Source: Bog-473 sp963745665
Lineage (GTDB): Bacteria > Actinomycetota > Acidimicrobiia > Acidimicrobiales > RAAP-2
Direction of reading: 5' to 3'
Assembly (NCBI GenBank): GCA_963745665.1
Contig: CAVUYE010000003.1
Span: 124,001-188,000 of the forward strand
DNA length: 64,000 nucleotides
The position numbers and the translations under genes were made by a program. The notes under the pieces are model-generated. The model worked only from the letters and a program-made list of their open reading frames with translations, had not been told where the DNA came from and searched no databases. Position 1 is the first letter of the stretch; every line of letters begins with the position of its first letter. Positions 38,948-48,009 of the stretch are shown piece by piece.

Positions 38948-39862
38948 CTACACAGCGGAAGTCGCGGCCCCGGTCCGGCGCATCACCACGACGAGATTCC
39001 AGGTCAGAATCTCCCGTAGACCCGGCAGCCTTACGATCCACTTAGTCCAGCGCGGATAGTACCGGGGAAACGCATCGAGCACATAGACGCTGGGGCTCGA
39101 ATTGCACCAACGAAGCACTTCGCGGATGCTCAAAACAAAGAGGTTCTGTCCATATCTGTTCTTTGGTGGCGCTCCAGTGACCCGCTCGAATCGCTGGGCC
39201 GCCCACTCGCCACCTCGGTAATGCCGCGGCGACGTCTCGTGGCCCCCCCATGGAGAGAGCCAGTTGGTAAATGCGACATAAATGACTCCACCCGCGGCGA
39301 CCACCCGAACCATTTCTGACAGCATCTCTTCGGGGGACGCCACGTGTTCCAACACGTTCGACGAGTAGCAAACATCGACGGCACCCGTGGCGATAGGCAA
39401 CGCACAGCCATCGGCGACTATCCCGCCTACCAATTGCCGACCGTGTTCCATCGTCTGATCGACGTTGCGCTCAGCCGTAAAGGCGCGCGCTCCGACTTCG
39501 CGAAATCCGTCAGTCACGTATCCCGACGCCCCCCCGACATCAAGGACAATCGAACCGAAAAGCTGACAGTATTCCGCAACGTCGGCCACCGTGTCCTCGG
39601 CAAGGAAGCGGTAAAAGATTTCGGGATTCGTTGCTTCGTGGCGGAATGCTTGGAAGAGGTTCACCGATCGACGGAGCCCCTTCACATCGAGAGCTCCCCA
39701 ATGACGATGCCGCTCGCCAAGATGGGATGGAAGAGTGCTCCGAATTCCACGCTCATCAAATGTGGTCTGTACGGCTCCAGGTCGGAGGACAATCTCTTTA
39801 AGACGCGATGCGACTGCGTCGGAGGAAGACAAGGAAAGAATACGGCTGTCCCTTCTCCCCAT
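38948..39862 (-). CDS. SAM-dependent methyltransferase
   Basis: 304 residues. FRHEATNPEIFYRFLAEDTV precedes motif I IVLDVGGASGYVTDGF; then SSNVLEHVASPEEMLSEMVRV and VAAGGVIYVAFTNWLSPWGGHETSP. The start at 39862 overlaps the 3' part of the GT2 gene by about 180 bp in another frame, which is unusual. The GT2 end or this start may be mis-placed because of frame breaks there. Family and motifs are clear. Confidence 0.75.
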   Translation of the reverse strand: MGRRDSRILSLSSSDAVASRLKEIVLRPGAVQTTFDERGIRSTLPSHLGERHRHWGALDVKGLRRSVNLFQAFRHEATNPEIFYRFLAEDTVADVAEYCQLFGSIVLDVGGASGYVTDGFREVGARAFTAERNVDQTMEHGRQLVGGIVADGCALPIATGAVDVCYSSNVLEHVASPEEMLSEMVRVVAAGGVIYVAFTNWLSPWGGHETSPRHYRGGEWAAQRFERVTGAPPKNRYGQNLFVLSIREVLRWCNSSPSVYVLDAFPRYYPRWTKWIVRLPGLREILTWNLVVVMRRTGAATSAV

Positions 39863-40658
39863 TTGATCATGAGGTCAACTTTGCGGATCCGGGGCTGGAT
39901 GAGAGCACCTGCGGCCTCTATGGGGATTTCAGAAATCATCACGCCTTGAACCGGGGGAGGTCTCCGTCTCGTCAGTCGCATCCGAGCTATGTCCCCCGCC
40001 ATCTGTAGCCCGTCGCGGATTGGTCGGACATGGCTCCCCGCAACATCGGTCCAACGCACAGGGACCTCTTCGATACGCAGGCCCAACCTGGCGGCAAGAT
40101 CCAACATTTCGACGTCGAATGCGAATCGATCGACCTGAGCGCCGTGAACCAGGAGCTTGGCAATGGGACCCCGAAATGCCTTGAATCCGCATTGGGTGTC
40201 CATGTAAGGAAGGTGTGTCATCGAGGCTACCAACGTGCCAAATGTCCGATTCATCACTTCACGGTGGATGCCCCGCTCGCTTACCAACGACGCTTCATGC
40301 GCTCGAGACCCGACAGCGACGTGGCTGTGTTCGACCGCACGCAGCAAATAATGGAGATCGCTGGGATCGGTTGCCATATCTGCGTCGATAAACGCGATGA
40401 TCCCCCCCGCGCTCGAATGACGCCAGCTTTGACCGCAGCTCCCTTCCCGCGATTCTGAGGAAGAGATACCACGGAAGACCGGGTCCAGTCCTTGAGTTGC
40501 CGTCGGGCCAGTTCGGCGGTGTCATCGGCACTTCCATCGTCAACGACGATGATCTCGGTATCGTCCGGAGAAATGGACTCCATCAGCCTCTGCAGACTGC
40601 TCGCCAGCCGGTTCCCCTCATTGAACGCGGGAATGACGAGGCTCAAGTTTGTATTCAC
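39682..40658 (-). CDS. Glycosyltransferase family 2 (dolichyl-phosphate-sugar-synthase-like), one frame break
   Basis: The GTG at 40658 (after AAGGGGAAG) starts LSLVIPAFNEGNRLASSLQRL, then IIVVDDGSADDTAELARR and LPQNRGKGAAVKAGVI. A C-run of seven (40402-40408) is one base short of what would keep the frame; after it, IIAFIDADMATDPSDLHYLL gives the DAD metal site. GFKAFRGPIAKLLV and RIEEVPVRWTDVAGSHVRP are typical of polyprenyl-phosphate glucosyl/mannosyltransferases. It would make a polyprenyl-P-sugar donor for GT-C enzymes such as the AftD homologue. Confidence 0.65.
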
Positions 40659-40661
40659 CAA

Positions 40662-41274
40662 CTTCCCCTTTTAGTTGAAATCGCTCAGTCCTTCCCCACG
40701 GCCAATATGGACGCCCAGCTTCCCGCATGCTAACCCCCGGGAAAAGGCGACCAGGTGTTGACGGCATAACCGCCGACGGACGCGGGCGCGGTCTTCGGAC
40801 GTGCTCATTGCGGATAATTTCGGCGCAGTTGGACAGGGATGCTGGCAACGGCCGCCGCCACCATGCGAGAACGGCGACCCGGATCAAGGTGTGAAGCACT
40901 TGGCATAGCGGGTTACGCCTATCAGCTTGCATCAACGCTGTCTTTTGAAGAAGGCCGCAAGTGGTGTGGACAAATCGATAATTCTCGGCAAGGCTAAATG
41001 GCTCTTGATGGCGTGAGCGGGGCCCTTTTTTCGCATCCCCAGCTCGATTAACTTCCAAAAGGGGAGAGCGTGACCGACGGCCGACTGAGAATGAACCCAC
41101 GGGGGTTTATCAAGTCGGAGTGGGCGTCGCTTCCGGTACGTACAGTGCGCGTGGCGGATCATGGGAACAGGGGGGATCGACCGGAGTCATCCAGCAGATA
41201 TCGCCGGCGGACCCGGACTCGCCTCAAGAGGTCGGGGTGCGAAGCATCGGGAGCCTCAGGATAAAGGGAGGTAC
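40662..41274. other. Intergenic region, no gene recognised
   Basis: About 610 bp between divergent glycosyltransferase genes. Open frames are present on both strands but none carries a recognisable motif or a ribosome binding site. Promoters for both neighbours must lie here. Confidence 0.45.
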
Positions 41275-42303
41275 GTGAACGGTCCCAACGTGGAACGGCA
41301 ATCCCAAGTCGCGAACGAAACCAGCCTCAAGGATCAGCGCCTCTGGATCGTCTGTCCAAGTTACGAAGACACCGATTCGTTCCGAATACTTCGAGAACGA
41401 ACTCTCAAAATCGTGGAGGAGAGCTCGCTCCTCCACGATATCTGCGTGCACTTCGTCTTGATCGATGACACAGGAGGATTTGATCCAAAGGTCGCAGATC
41501 TCCGCTTCCTCGACGACGTTCGAATCGTGACGCCACCGTTCAATATTGGTCATCAACGCGCCATCGTCTGTGGTCTTCGGGTGGTATTGCCCGACTTAAG
41601 AGACGCAGATCTGATCGTGACGATGGATGCCGATGGCGAAGACCGCCCCGAAGACTTCGACCGGCTGCTTGCGCCATTGATTAATGAAGCCAAATCGACA
41701 AGCGGGAGTCTATGCGTAGCCAGGCGGACGAAACGGCAGGAGTCCCTGAGTTTTCGCGTAATGTACTTTTTCTTTAGGATTATGTTCCGAGTGCTAACAG
41801 GTACGACGGTCCGCAGCGGCAACTTCGCTGCATATCGAGCAGGGCTGGCGAGGCGGATGCTGGCCCATCCGTATTTCGATTTGTGCTACTCATCCACACT
41901 TGTGAGCTTGGATCTGGATATCACCTTGATTCCATGTGAGCGCGGCAAGCGCTACGCCGGACGATCGCGGATGAACTCCCTCCGCCTGTTCATGCATGGG
42001 ACTCGGATGCTTATGCCGTTCACGGACCGTGTCGCTATTCGAGCACTCACTGCATTCACGGCGATCTTTGGGATTGGGATCCTTCTTTCGCTAGTCGTAG
42101 TGGCGATTCGTGTGTCCACCTCCGCCGCAGTACCGGGTTGGGCAACGGCCACGCTACTTGGCATCCTTATTATTTCGTTCCTCGCACTGAGTAACTCTGT
42201 CGTATTGTTTGTAGTCTTTTCGCACTCGCGGAGCATCTCCTTGGCCGGTCTGGAGGAAGGTCTTGACAGAAGCGCTAGAGGCGCACCTGCGTCGACAGAT
42301 TGA
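41275..42303 (+). CDS. Glycosyltransferase family 2 with two C-terminal TM helices
   Basis: The GTG at 41275 follows AAAGGGAGGTAC, a good ribosome binding site, and is preferred over the start at 41161. The GT2 domain has LWIVCPSYEDTDSFRIL, FVLIDDTGGFDP, HQRAIVCGLRVVLPD and LIVTMDADGEDRPEDFDRL (DAD). Two TM segments near residues 280-345 anchor it. This layout matches polyprenyl-phosphate sugar synthases and related enzymes. The methyltransferase gene overlaps its end by 41 bp. Confidence 0.8.
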   Translation: MNGPNVERQSQVANETSLKDQRLWIVCPSYEDTDSFRILRERTLKIVEESSLLHDICVHFVLIDDTGGFDPKVADLRFLDDVRIVTPPFNIGHQRAIVCGLRVVLPDLRDADLIVTMDADGEDRPEDFDRLLAPLINEAKSTSGSLCVARRTKRQESLSFRVMYFFFRIMFRVLTGTTVRSGNFAAYRAGLARRMLAHPYFDLCYSSTLVSLDLDITLIPCERGKRYAGRSRMNSLRLFMHGTRMLMPFTDRVAIRALTAFTAIFGIGILLSLVVVAIRVSTSAAVPGWATATLLGILIISFLALSNSVVLFVVFSHSRSISLAGLEEGLDRSARGAPASTD

Positions 42304-42991
42304 GCATTCTCGCCGGTTCTTCTGGCAACGACTTAGGTGGCGCGTCGTGCGCGGCTACCTACCCCCCGATAGTACGTTGACCGTGGTGGACGTGGGTGCC
42401 GGTGCCGGCCTCTTGGGTGACTTTCTGGCTAGGGATCGTCCGCAGGCAACCTATGAGTTCATCGAACCAATCGACACATTGCGAGAGTTTCTGCGTGGGC
42501 GCTACGGAGAACGAGCTGATGTCGCCAACCACGATCATTTTGACGAGGCAGGGTTTGTCACTCTCCTCGACGTGCTTGAGCACCAAGAGGACGACAAGGC
42601 CTTTTTACGGGACCTCGTGGGAAAGATGCGGCCCGGTTCGATGCTTCTGCTCACCGTCCCAGCTCTCCAGAGTCTCTGGTCGCAATGGGACGTCGCACTC
42701 GGGCACTTCCGGCGATATGACAAGAATTCGCTGCTTACCTGCACAGAAGGTCTGCCGTTGTCGATATGCGAAGTCAGTCTTCTCTTCCCCGAATTGGTTC
42801 CGTTAGGGATTCTCCGAGCGCGACGAAAGCGCGCGAATCTCTCGACGGAGGAATACGAGGACGCAGCATTCCCTGATCTTCCCGGATTTGTGAATGACGC
42901 GCTCTACAGCGTTGGGACATTGTCACTCTCATTGCGACGGCACTGGCCGACAGGTACGTCCCTGTTTTTGGCTGCCAGAGTGTCGAGCTAA
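42263..42991 (+). CDS. SAM-dependent methyltransferase
   Basis: The TTG start at 42263 follows GGAGGAAGG and lies inside the end of the GT2 gene, so translation is coupled. Motifs: LTVVDVGAGAGLLGDFLA, YEFIEPIDTLREF, FVTLLDVLEHQEDDKAFL and PGSMLLLTVPALQSLWSQWD, then LGHFRRYDKNSLL. This subgroup (Methyltransf_23, with the HFRRY motif) is frequent beside GT2 genes in glycan loci. 242 residues. Confidence 0.8.
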   Translation: MTEALEAHLRRQIEHSRRFFWQRLRWRVVRGYLPPDSTLTVVDVGAGAGLLGDFLARDRPQATYEFIEPIDTLREFLRGRYGERADVANHDHFDEAGFVTLLDVLEHQEDDKAFLRDLVGKMRPGSMLLLTVPALQSLWSQWDVALGHFRRYDKNSLLTCTEGLPLSICEVSLLFPELVPLGILRARRKRANLSTEEYEDAAFPDLPGFVNDALYSVGTLSLSLRRHWPTGTSLFLAARVSS

Positions 42992-43094
42992 AGCCCTCCC
43001 ATCGACCTCCAAGATGACCGTCCGTCGAGTACATCGGCCGCCGAGCGGAGTCGGTTAATCTTCGGGCTGCGGTCGATATGGCGCTATCAGGCGG

Positions 43095-43340
43095 ACGGTG
43101 TCAATCGGTCAGCGCGACGAGCTCGGCGAACCCTCTCTGATGGTTTCACATAACTGAGCGTCTTGCGGGGACGGCCGTTGAGCCTTCGTTGGATACGGCA
43201 AGCTCGGCGGCACTGTGCTGTGAGGGGCCCATCTCTTGGGCATGTATCGGCGCAGCTGTCCGTCCGTCTTCTCGGATCCGCGTGGCCAGGAGCGAATGGG
43301 GATCGCAGTAGCAGATGGAGATGCCGTTGGCCATGGCGGG
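43095..43340 (-). pseudogene. IS30 transposase C-terminal relic
   Basis: On the minus strand, pieces in different frames read YCDPHS, REDGRTAAPIHAQE, CRIQRRLNGRPRKTLSYVKPSE and ERFAELVALTD. The LNGRPRKTL...PSERFAEL pattern is the conserved end of IS30 transposases. The fragment is badly decayed and different from the IS30 relic near 10 kb. Confidence 0.5.
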
Positions 43341-43439
43341 TCCACGTGGCTGGCCATCTCTGCTCTACGCAGGTAAGCCCGACTAGTCAGTCCTTAGGAT
43401 CATCAGTCACCGAAAACGCGAAGAGTCGTTAAACAGGCC

Positions 43440-44499
43440 CTACGCGTTGGAGTGGGGAGAGCGGGTTCTGATCCTCGGCGGTGAAGGACGCCTCGGCCAG
43501 GTGACACCACCAGCATGAAGAAGGACCCGCAGCCTGTAGTGCTCGAAGCAGGTGAAGCCACGTCCGGCACGCTTGACCTTCTTGACGCACAGGTTCAGAC
43601 CCTCGGTCGGGCCGTTTGAGGCACCGGTGCGGTGGTGGTTCAAGATCTCGTTGCGCCAGCGTTCGAGCGTCTGTCCGAGCGAACGGATCTCTTCGACCTC
43701 GTCGTTCTTGCAGCCGACGATGGCCTTGTCCAAGAGCACTCGGGCAACCTTGGGATCCTCGGTCAGGTAGATGTCGCGCACCGACTCCTTGGCCAACCAG
43801 GCGCCGAGCAGTTCGTCGTGGGGATCGCCGTGGCGCAACCCGAGCAGCACGCGGTCATGGCCCCGCTCATCGAGACGCTCATAGCCGGCGAGCAAGAGCT
43901 TGCGGATCCGATAGAGCGGGTCAGCCTTGCGGCCGCGATGGCCCAGCGTCTCGTTCTGGACGCGCCGGCGCACCTTGTCGACGCAGCGGTTGGCGATGCG
44001 GACCACATGGAACGGGTCGGCGACGCGGATGGCGTGGTCAAGGTGCGGGGACGTGCCGCTGCGATAGCTCTCAGCGAGATCCGTCGCCACGACGCGGATG
44101 GCACTCATCCAGTCGGGGTCCTGCTCGGCACACCATCGGCGCAGGTCAACGGCGGCGTTGCCCTCCACCATGTCGATGATCCTCTTGCGGTCCAGGTCGA
44201 CGAGGCCCGTCACGTAGATGGTCCGGTGCTCTCTGGTCGCCGACAAGAACGACGTCTCGTCGATGCCGAGTGCTCGGACCTTCTTGACTCGCCCCGGGTC
44301 CTCGACCAGCGGCGTGCCGTGGAGGACCACGGCGTCCATCACGGTCCACCAGCACACCCCGAGCTCACGGGCGACGACGGCGACGGGGAGGGCGAGCTCT
44401 CCGACCTGGCGGGTGGCTTCTGCGCCGGCACGAAGCGTGAGGACGGCTCGCGGGGCGACGTGCTCGGTGCCCTCGGTCCACGTCTTGGCCGCACAATCG
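43440..44499 (-). pseudogene. ISL3 transposase, C-terminal part of the host copy
   Basis: From PDCAAKTWTEGTEHV to the stop this is an uninterrupted ISL3 transposase lacking its N-terminal zinc-binding part. It includes RALGIDETSFLSATREHR (Asp), RVVATDLAESY (Asp), ADPFHVVRIANRCVD and GPTEGLNLCVKKVKRAGRGF (Glu). The missing first part lies at 45921-46176, beyond the nested element. Confidence 0.8.
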
Positions 44500-45920
44500 G
44501 GCTCTACGCGTTGAACTGGGGAGCGTGAGGTAGCGAGGTATCCGCGTGCGCGGCCAGGGGCCCCGACATCGTTGAGGTTTCTTGACGACTTCAACGAGGA
44601 GGACCCCTGACGATGGATGACGCTATCGGTCTGGCTGAGGCGCTGTTGGGACTCGACGGCTTCGGGGTGCTGGCGGTGGTAGAGACCCCCTCCGAAGTGG
44701 TCGTGACCGTCGAGACGGTGGCGGACTTCGTTGGGTGTCCGACCTGCGGTGTGCGCGCTGAGGCCAAGGATCGGATCCGGGTCGACATCCGGGACTTGCC
44801 CTGCTTCGGACGCCCGGCACGGCTCGTCTGGTTGAAGCGCCGCTGGCGCTGCGTCGATCCCGACTGTGCGGCCAAGACGTGGACCGAGGGGACCGAGCAC
44901 GTCGCCCCGCGAGCCGTCCTCACGCTTCGTGCCGGCGCAGAAGCCACCCGCCAGGTCGGCGAGCTCGCCCTGCCGGTCGCTGTCGTTGCCCGCGAGCTCG
45001 GAGTGTGCTGGTGGACCGTGATGGACGCCGTGGTGCTCCATGGCACGCCACTCATCGACGACCCGACACGCGTGAAGAGGGTCCGGGCCCTCGGCATCGA
45101 CGAGACCTCCTTCCTGTCTGCGACCAGAGAGCACCGGACGATCTACGACCGGCTTGGTCGACCTCAACCGCAAGAACATGATCGACATGGTGGAGGGAAA
45201 CGCTGCCACTGACCTGCGGAGATGGTGTGCCGAGCAGGACCCCGACTGGATGAGTGCCATCCGCGTCGTGGCGACGGATCTCGCTGAGAGCTATCGCAGC
45301 GGCACGTCCCCGCACCTTGACCATGCCATCCGGGTAGCCGATCCCTTTCACGTCGTGCGCGTCGCCAACCGCTGCGTCGACAAGGTGCGCCGGCGCGTCC
45401 AGAACGAGACGCTGGGCCATCGCGGCCGCAAGGCTGACCCGCTCTATCGGATCCGCAAGCTCTTGCTCGGGCTATGAGCGTCTCGATGAGCGGGGCCATG
45501 ACCGCGTGCTGCTCGGGTTGCGCCACGGCGATCCCCACGACGAACTGCTCGGCGCCTGGTTGGCCAAGGAGTCGGTGCGCGACATCTACCTGACCGAGGA
45601 TCCCAAGGAGGCCCGGGTTCTCCTCGACAAGGCCATCGTCGGATGCAAGAGCGACGAGGTCGATGAGATCCGATCCCTCGGCGCCACGCTCGAGCGCTGG
45701 CGCACCGAGATCTTGAACCACCATCGCACCGGAGCCTCCAACGGCCCGACCGAGGGCCTGAACCTGTGCGTAAAGAAGGTCAAGCGCGCCGGACGGGGCT
45801 TCACCCGCTTCGATCACTACCGGCTGCGGGTACTCCTTCACGCTGGCGGCGTCACCTGGCCCAGGCGTCCGTCACCACCGAAGATCAGGACCCGCTCTCC
45901 CCACTCAAACGCGTAGGGCC
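44500..45920 (+). mobile_element. Nested ISL3-family element inside another ISL3 element
   Basis: Inverted termini GGCTCTACGCGTTGAACTGG (left) and GGCCCTACGCGTTTGAGTGG (right, read inward). CACAATCG is duplicated directly outside both ends (44492-44499 and 45921-45928). It is 1,421 bp, in the opposite orientation to its host, and nearly the same sequence as the host. Confidence 0.88.
44613..45916 (+). pseudogene. ISL3 transposase of the nested copy, two frame breaks
   Basis: ATG at 44613 after an AGGAGG. Zinc-binding N-terminus (VGCPTCGVRAEAKDR, WRCVDPDC) and all DDE regions are present in order. Compared with the host copy, two bases are missing near 45150 (TACG then ACCGGC) and two near 45470 (TTGCTCG then GGCTAT). 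These are 2-base deletions outside homopolymers, so they look like real inactivation. Confidence 0.8.
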
Positions 45921-46176
45921 CACAATCGGGATCAGTACAGCGCCAGCGCCGCTTCATCCACACCAGCCGTGCCGGACGTCCGAAGCAGGGCAGGTCCCGG
46001 ATGTCGACCCGGAGGCGATCCTTGGCCTCAGCACGCACACCGCAGGTTGGACACCCGACGAAGTCAGCTGTCGTCTCGACGGTCACGATCACCTCGGAGG
46101 AGGTCTCTTCCACGGCTAGCACCGCGAATCCGTCGAGTCCCAACAGCGCCTCCGCCAGGCCGGTAGCGTCATCCAT
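45921..46176 (-). pseudogene. ISL3 transposase, N-terminal part of the host copy
   Basis: Starts with the ATG at 46176 (MDDATGLAEALLGLDGF) and runs through VGCPTCGVRAEAKDRLRV to WRCTDPDC, where the nested element cuts it. Past the junction the apparent frame is only the reverse strand of the nested copy. Confidence 0.8.
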
Positions 46177-46301
46177 TGTCAGGGGTCCTCCTCGTTGGGT
46201 CGTCAAGCAACCACAACGATGTCGGGGCCCCTGACCCCGTTCGCGGATACTTCCCTACGTCACGTTCCCCAGTTCAACGCGAAGAGCCGTTAAACAACCG
46301 A

Positions 46302-47846
46302 CTACTGCCTCTTGACGCAACTCGGTGCTAGTGGAGGCGGTCCCATCGCTCGGTAGTACAGGTAGGTACCCGGCCCGAACTCTCCCAAGTGATCGTAGGC
46401 CGGTATTGGAGGCGGCCCGCCGACGAACAGGCCAGTGTCTAATATCCGGGCGACTTCGCATGACCGGTCTGCGATTGGCACCCTGTCCAGATTGACCCAC
46501 AGTCTCGCCTCAAGGGTAAACATGCGATGAGCGGCTGCGCCGTTGACCAACCCAAATTCGGTTGACTGGGCTATCTGAACAACAAGAAACAGCGCGAGTG
46601 CCGAGAGCGTTAACCACGTTACAGCGGTCACCCTATTATTTCTCGTAGATGAACGCCGAAGGCGAGGCATTTGCGCCAGGGCGTAAACCACAATACCGGT
46701 GAGCACCACAATGTTTGGCATCACGTACCGATTGACGCCAATGAGGAAATCTACGCCGACGCCGGTTCGCCCCACCGCAATCATTGCGTCCCAAAGAAGA
46801 CCAAATAGAATCAACATCATGGGTAGTGGCATGCGCTCTCGAGTGGACCGATACCGCCACGATTGAAAGATGATAAAGAGACACCCAGCCAAGAGAGCTG
46901 CCCCAACTACCTCGAACCTTATCGTGTCGTGAACCTTCGGGCCGAAGTAACCACCGGGCAGAACTCCGCCCAATAACACGAGATAGACCCGCATCATGAT
47001 TACTGGATGACTCAGCGAATTACCGATAGAACAATGCCCGACCGGCGAACAGCCCGACGACTGATATCCCCGGAAATATATGACCCCAATGCAGAGCATC
47101 GAAGCAATCCACGCCGTCACCTTGTAAGTGGTTCGCCGGGTCGTCGGACCAGCCCACAATATGCATACCAAACCGAGGGGCCACGCTATGAATCCGTCGA
47201 GGAAGCCGAGTGAAGAGCATATAGCTGCCAAAACCCCTATTGCGAACCAAATCGTACGGTGCTTGTCAGGTACGAGCAGTGCAAATAGCATCACTAGAAT
47301 GGACAAGAGGACAAAATAAGTTGATAGCTGATAGGCGAAGAGCGAACTGCCAACGTCAGCCAGACTGAACCACACTAACCCGATGATAAGAACAGGCAAT
47401 GGGGTGAGACGGTTTCCAGTGTAGTGACGATACAGCACAAGTAATATTGCGTATGACACAGCAAGAATAAGAGCGCTAAATAGGAGGATGGACGTCACAT
47501 TTGCATGATCAAGGAGTGCGAAAAACGCGAAAGCGGCATTGGATAGAACTTGCCTACCCTCCGTGTATTGCTGCCAGATCCACCCACCAACCGGTTGGTT
47601 ATGGATCGCTGCATTCATAGCTCCAAAGGTGCTGTAGTCGTCAAAAAAGAAGGAATTCACGCCATAATGATCTACATATGAGAAATAAACCACGGGAGCG
47701 ACCAGACTCGCCGCACAGGTGAGAACCGTATTCCAGCGGTCTGTCCACGCAGTGATCGGATGACTCTGGTCCGGGAGGGCGGGGTCTTTGGGGTCTAGGC
47801 CGCCGGTGTCGTCGCTGCCCGAGGCTAGGGAAGATTGATTCACCAT
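46302..47846 (-). CDS. Polytopic membrane protein, low GC
   Basis: 514 residues with about ten hydrophobic segments. After TM1 a loop reads GVNSFFFDDYSTFGAM, with an acidic pair in the first external loop as in GT-C glycosyltransferases; a long loop holds GGYFGPKVHDTIRF. Local GC is about 40-50 percent, clearly below the neighbours, which suggests recent acquisition. An ISL3 element abuts its 3' end. Function in glycan transfer is a guess from topology and context. Confidence 0.6.
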   Translation of the reverse strand: MVNQSSLASGSDDTGGLDPKDPALPDQSHPITAWTDRWNTVLTCAASLVAPVVYFSYVDHYGVNSFFFDDYSTFGAMNAAIHNQPVGGWIWQQYTEGRQVLSNAAFAFFALLDHANVTSILLFSALILAVSYAILLVLYRHYTGNRLTPLPVLIIGLVWFSLADVGSSLFAYQLSTYFVLLSILVMLFALLVPDKHRTIWFAIGVLAAICSSLGFLDGFIAWPLGLVCILWAGPTTRRTTYKVTAWIASMLCIGVIYFRGYQSSGCSPVGHCSIGNSLSHPVIMMRVYLVLLGGVLPGGYFGPKVHDTIRFEVVGAALLAGCLFIIFQSWRYRSTRERMPLPMMLILFGLLWDAMIAVGRTGVGVDFLIGVNRYVMPNIVVLTGIVVYALAQMPRLRRSSTRNNRVTAVTWLTLSALALFLVVQIAQSTEFGLVNGAAAHRMFTLEARLWVNLDRVPIADRSCEVARILDTGLFVGGPPPIPAYDHLGEFGPGTYLYYRAMGPPPLAPSCVKRQ

Positions 47847-48009
47847 TTCACCATTCCTGCCAGATAGTTGCGGGATTCATCTTCGATCTCATCAAAGCCC
47901 CCCGCTCCGCACGTGCGACTCCTTGAGGTCGGTCGGACATCGCAGGTCTGGCGAAGCGCTGCCGGTCTCGGAGGATACGAGAATATGCAGGCCATTGATC
48001 CAACTGGGA

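Larger units (their letters stand above)
43436..46288 (-). mobile_element. ISL3-family element (host), interrupted by a second ISL3 element
   Basis: The element is bounded by inverted termini, GGCCCTACGCGTTGGAGTGG at 43436 and GGCTCTTCGCGTTGAACTGG read inward from 46288. The 8-bp sequence GTTAAACA lies directly outside both ends (43428-43435 and 46289-46296), the target duplication length expected for ISL3. The transposase gene on the minus strand is split by the nested element. Insertion lies a few bases after the stop of the membrane-protein gene at 46302. Confidence 0.85.

Noticed and set aside
40618..41100. 160-residue minus-strand frame
   Set aside because: No motif, no ribosome binding site, and it overlaps the start of the GT2 gene.
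44520..45260. N-terminal half of a 606-residue minus-strand frame joined to the ISL3 transposase
   Set aside because: It is the reverse strand of the nested ISL3 copy running in frame into the host copy, not a real fusion.
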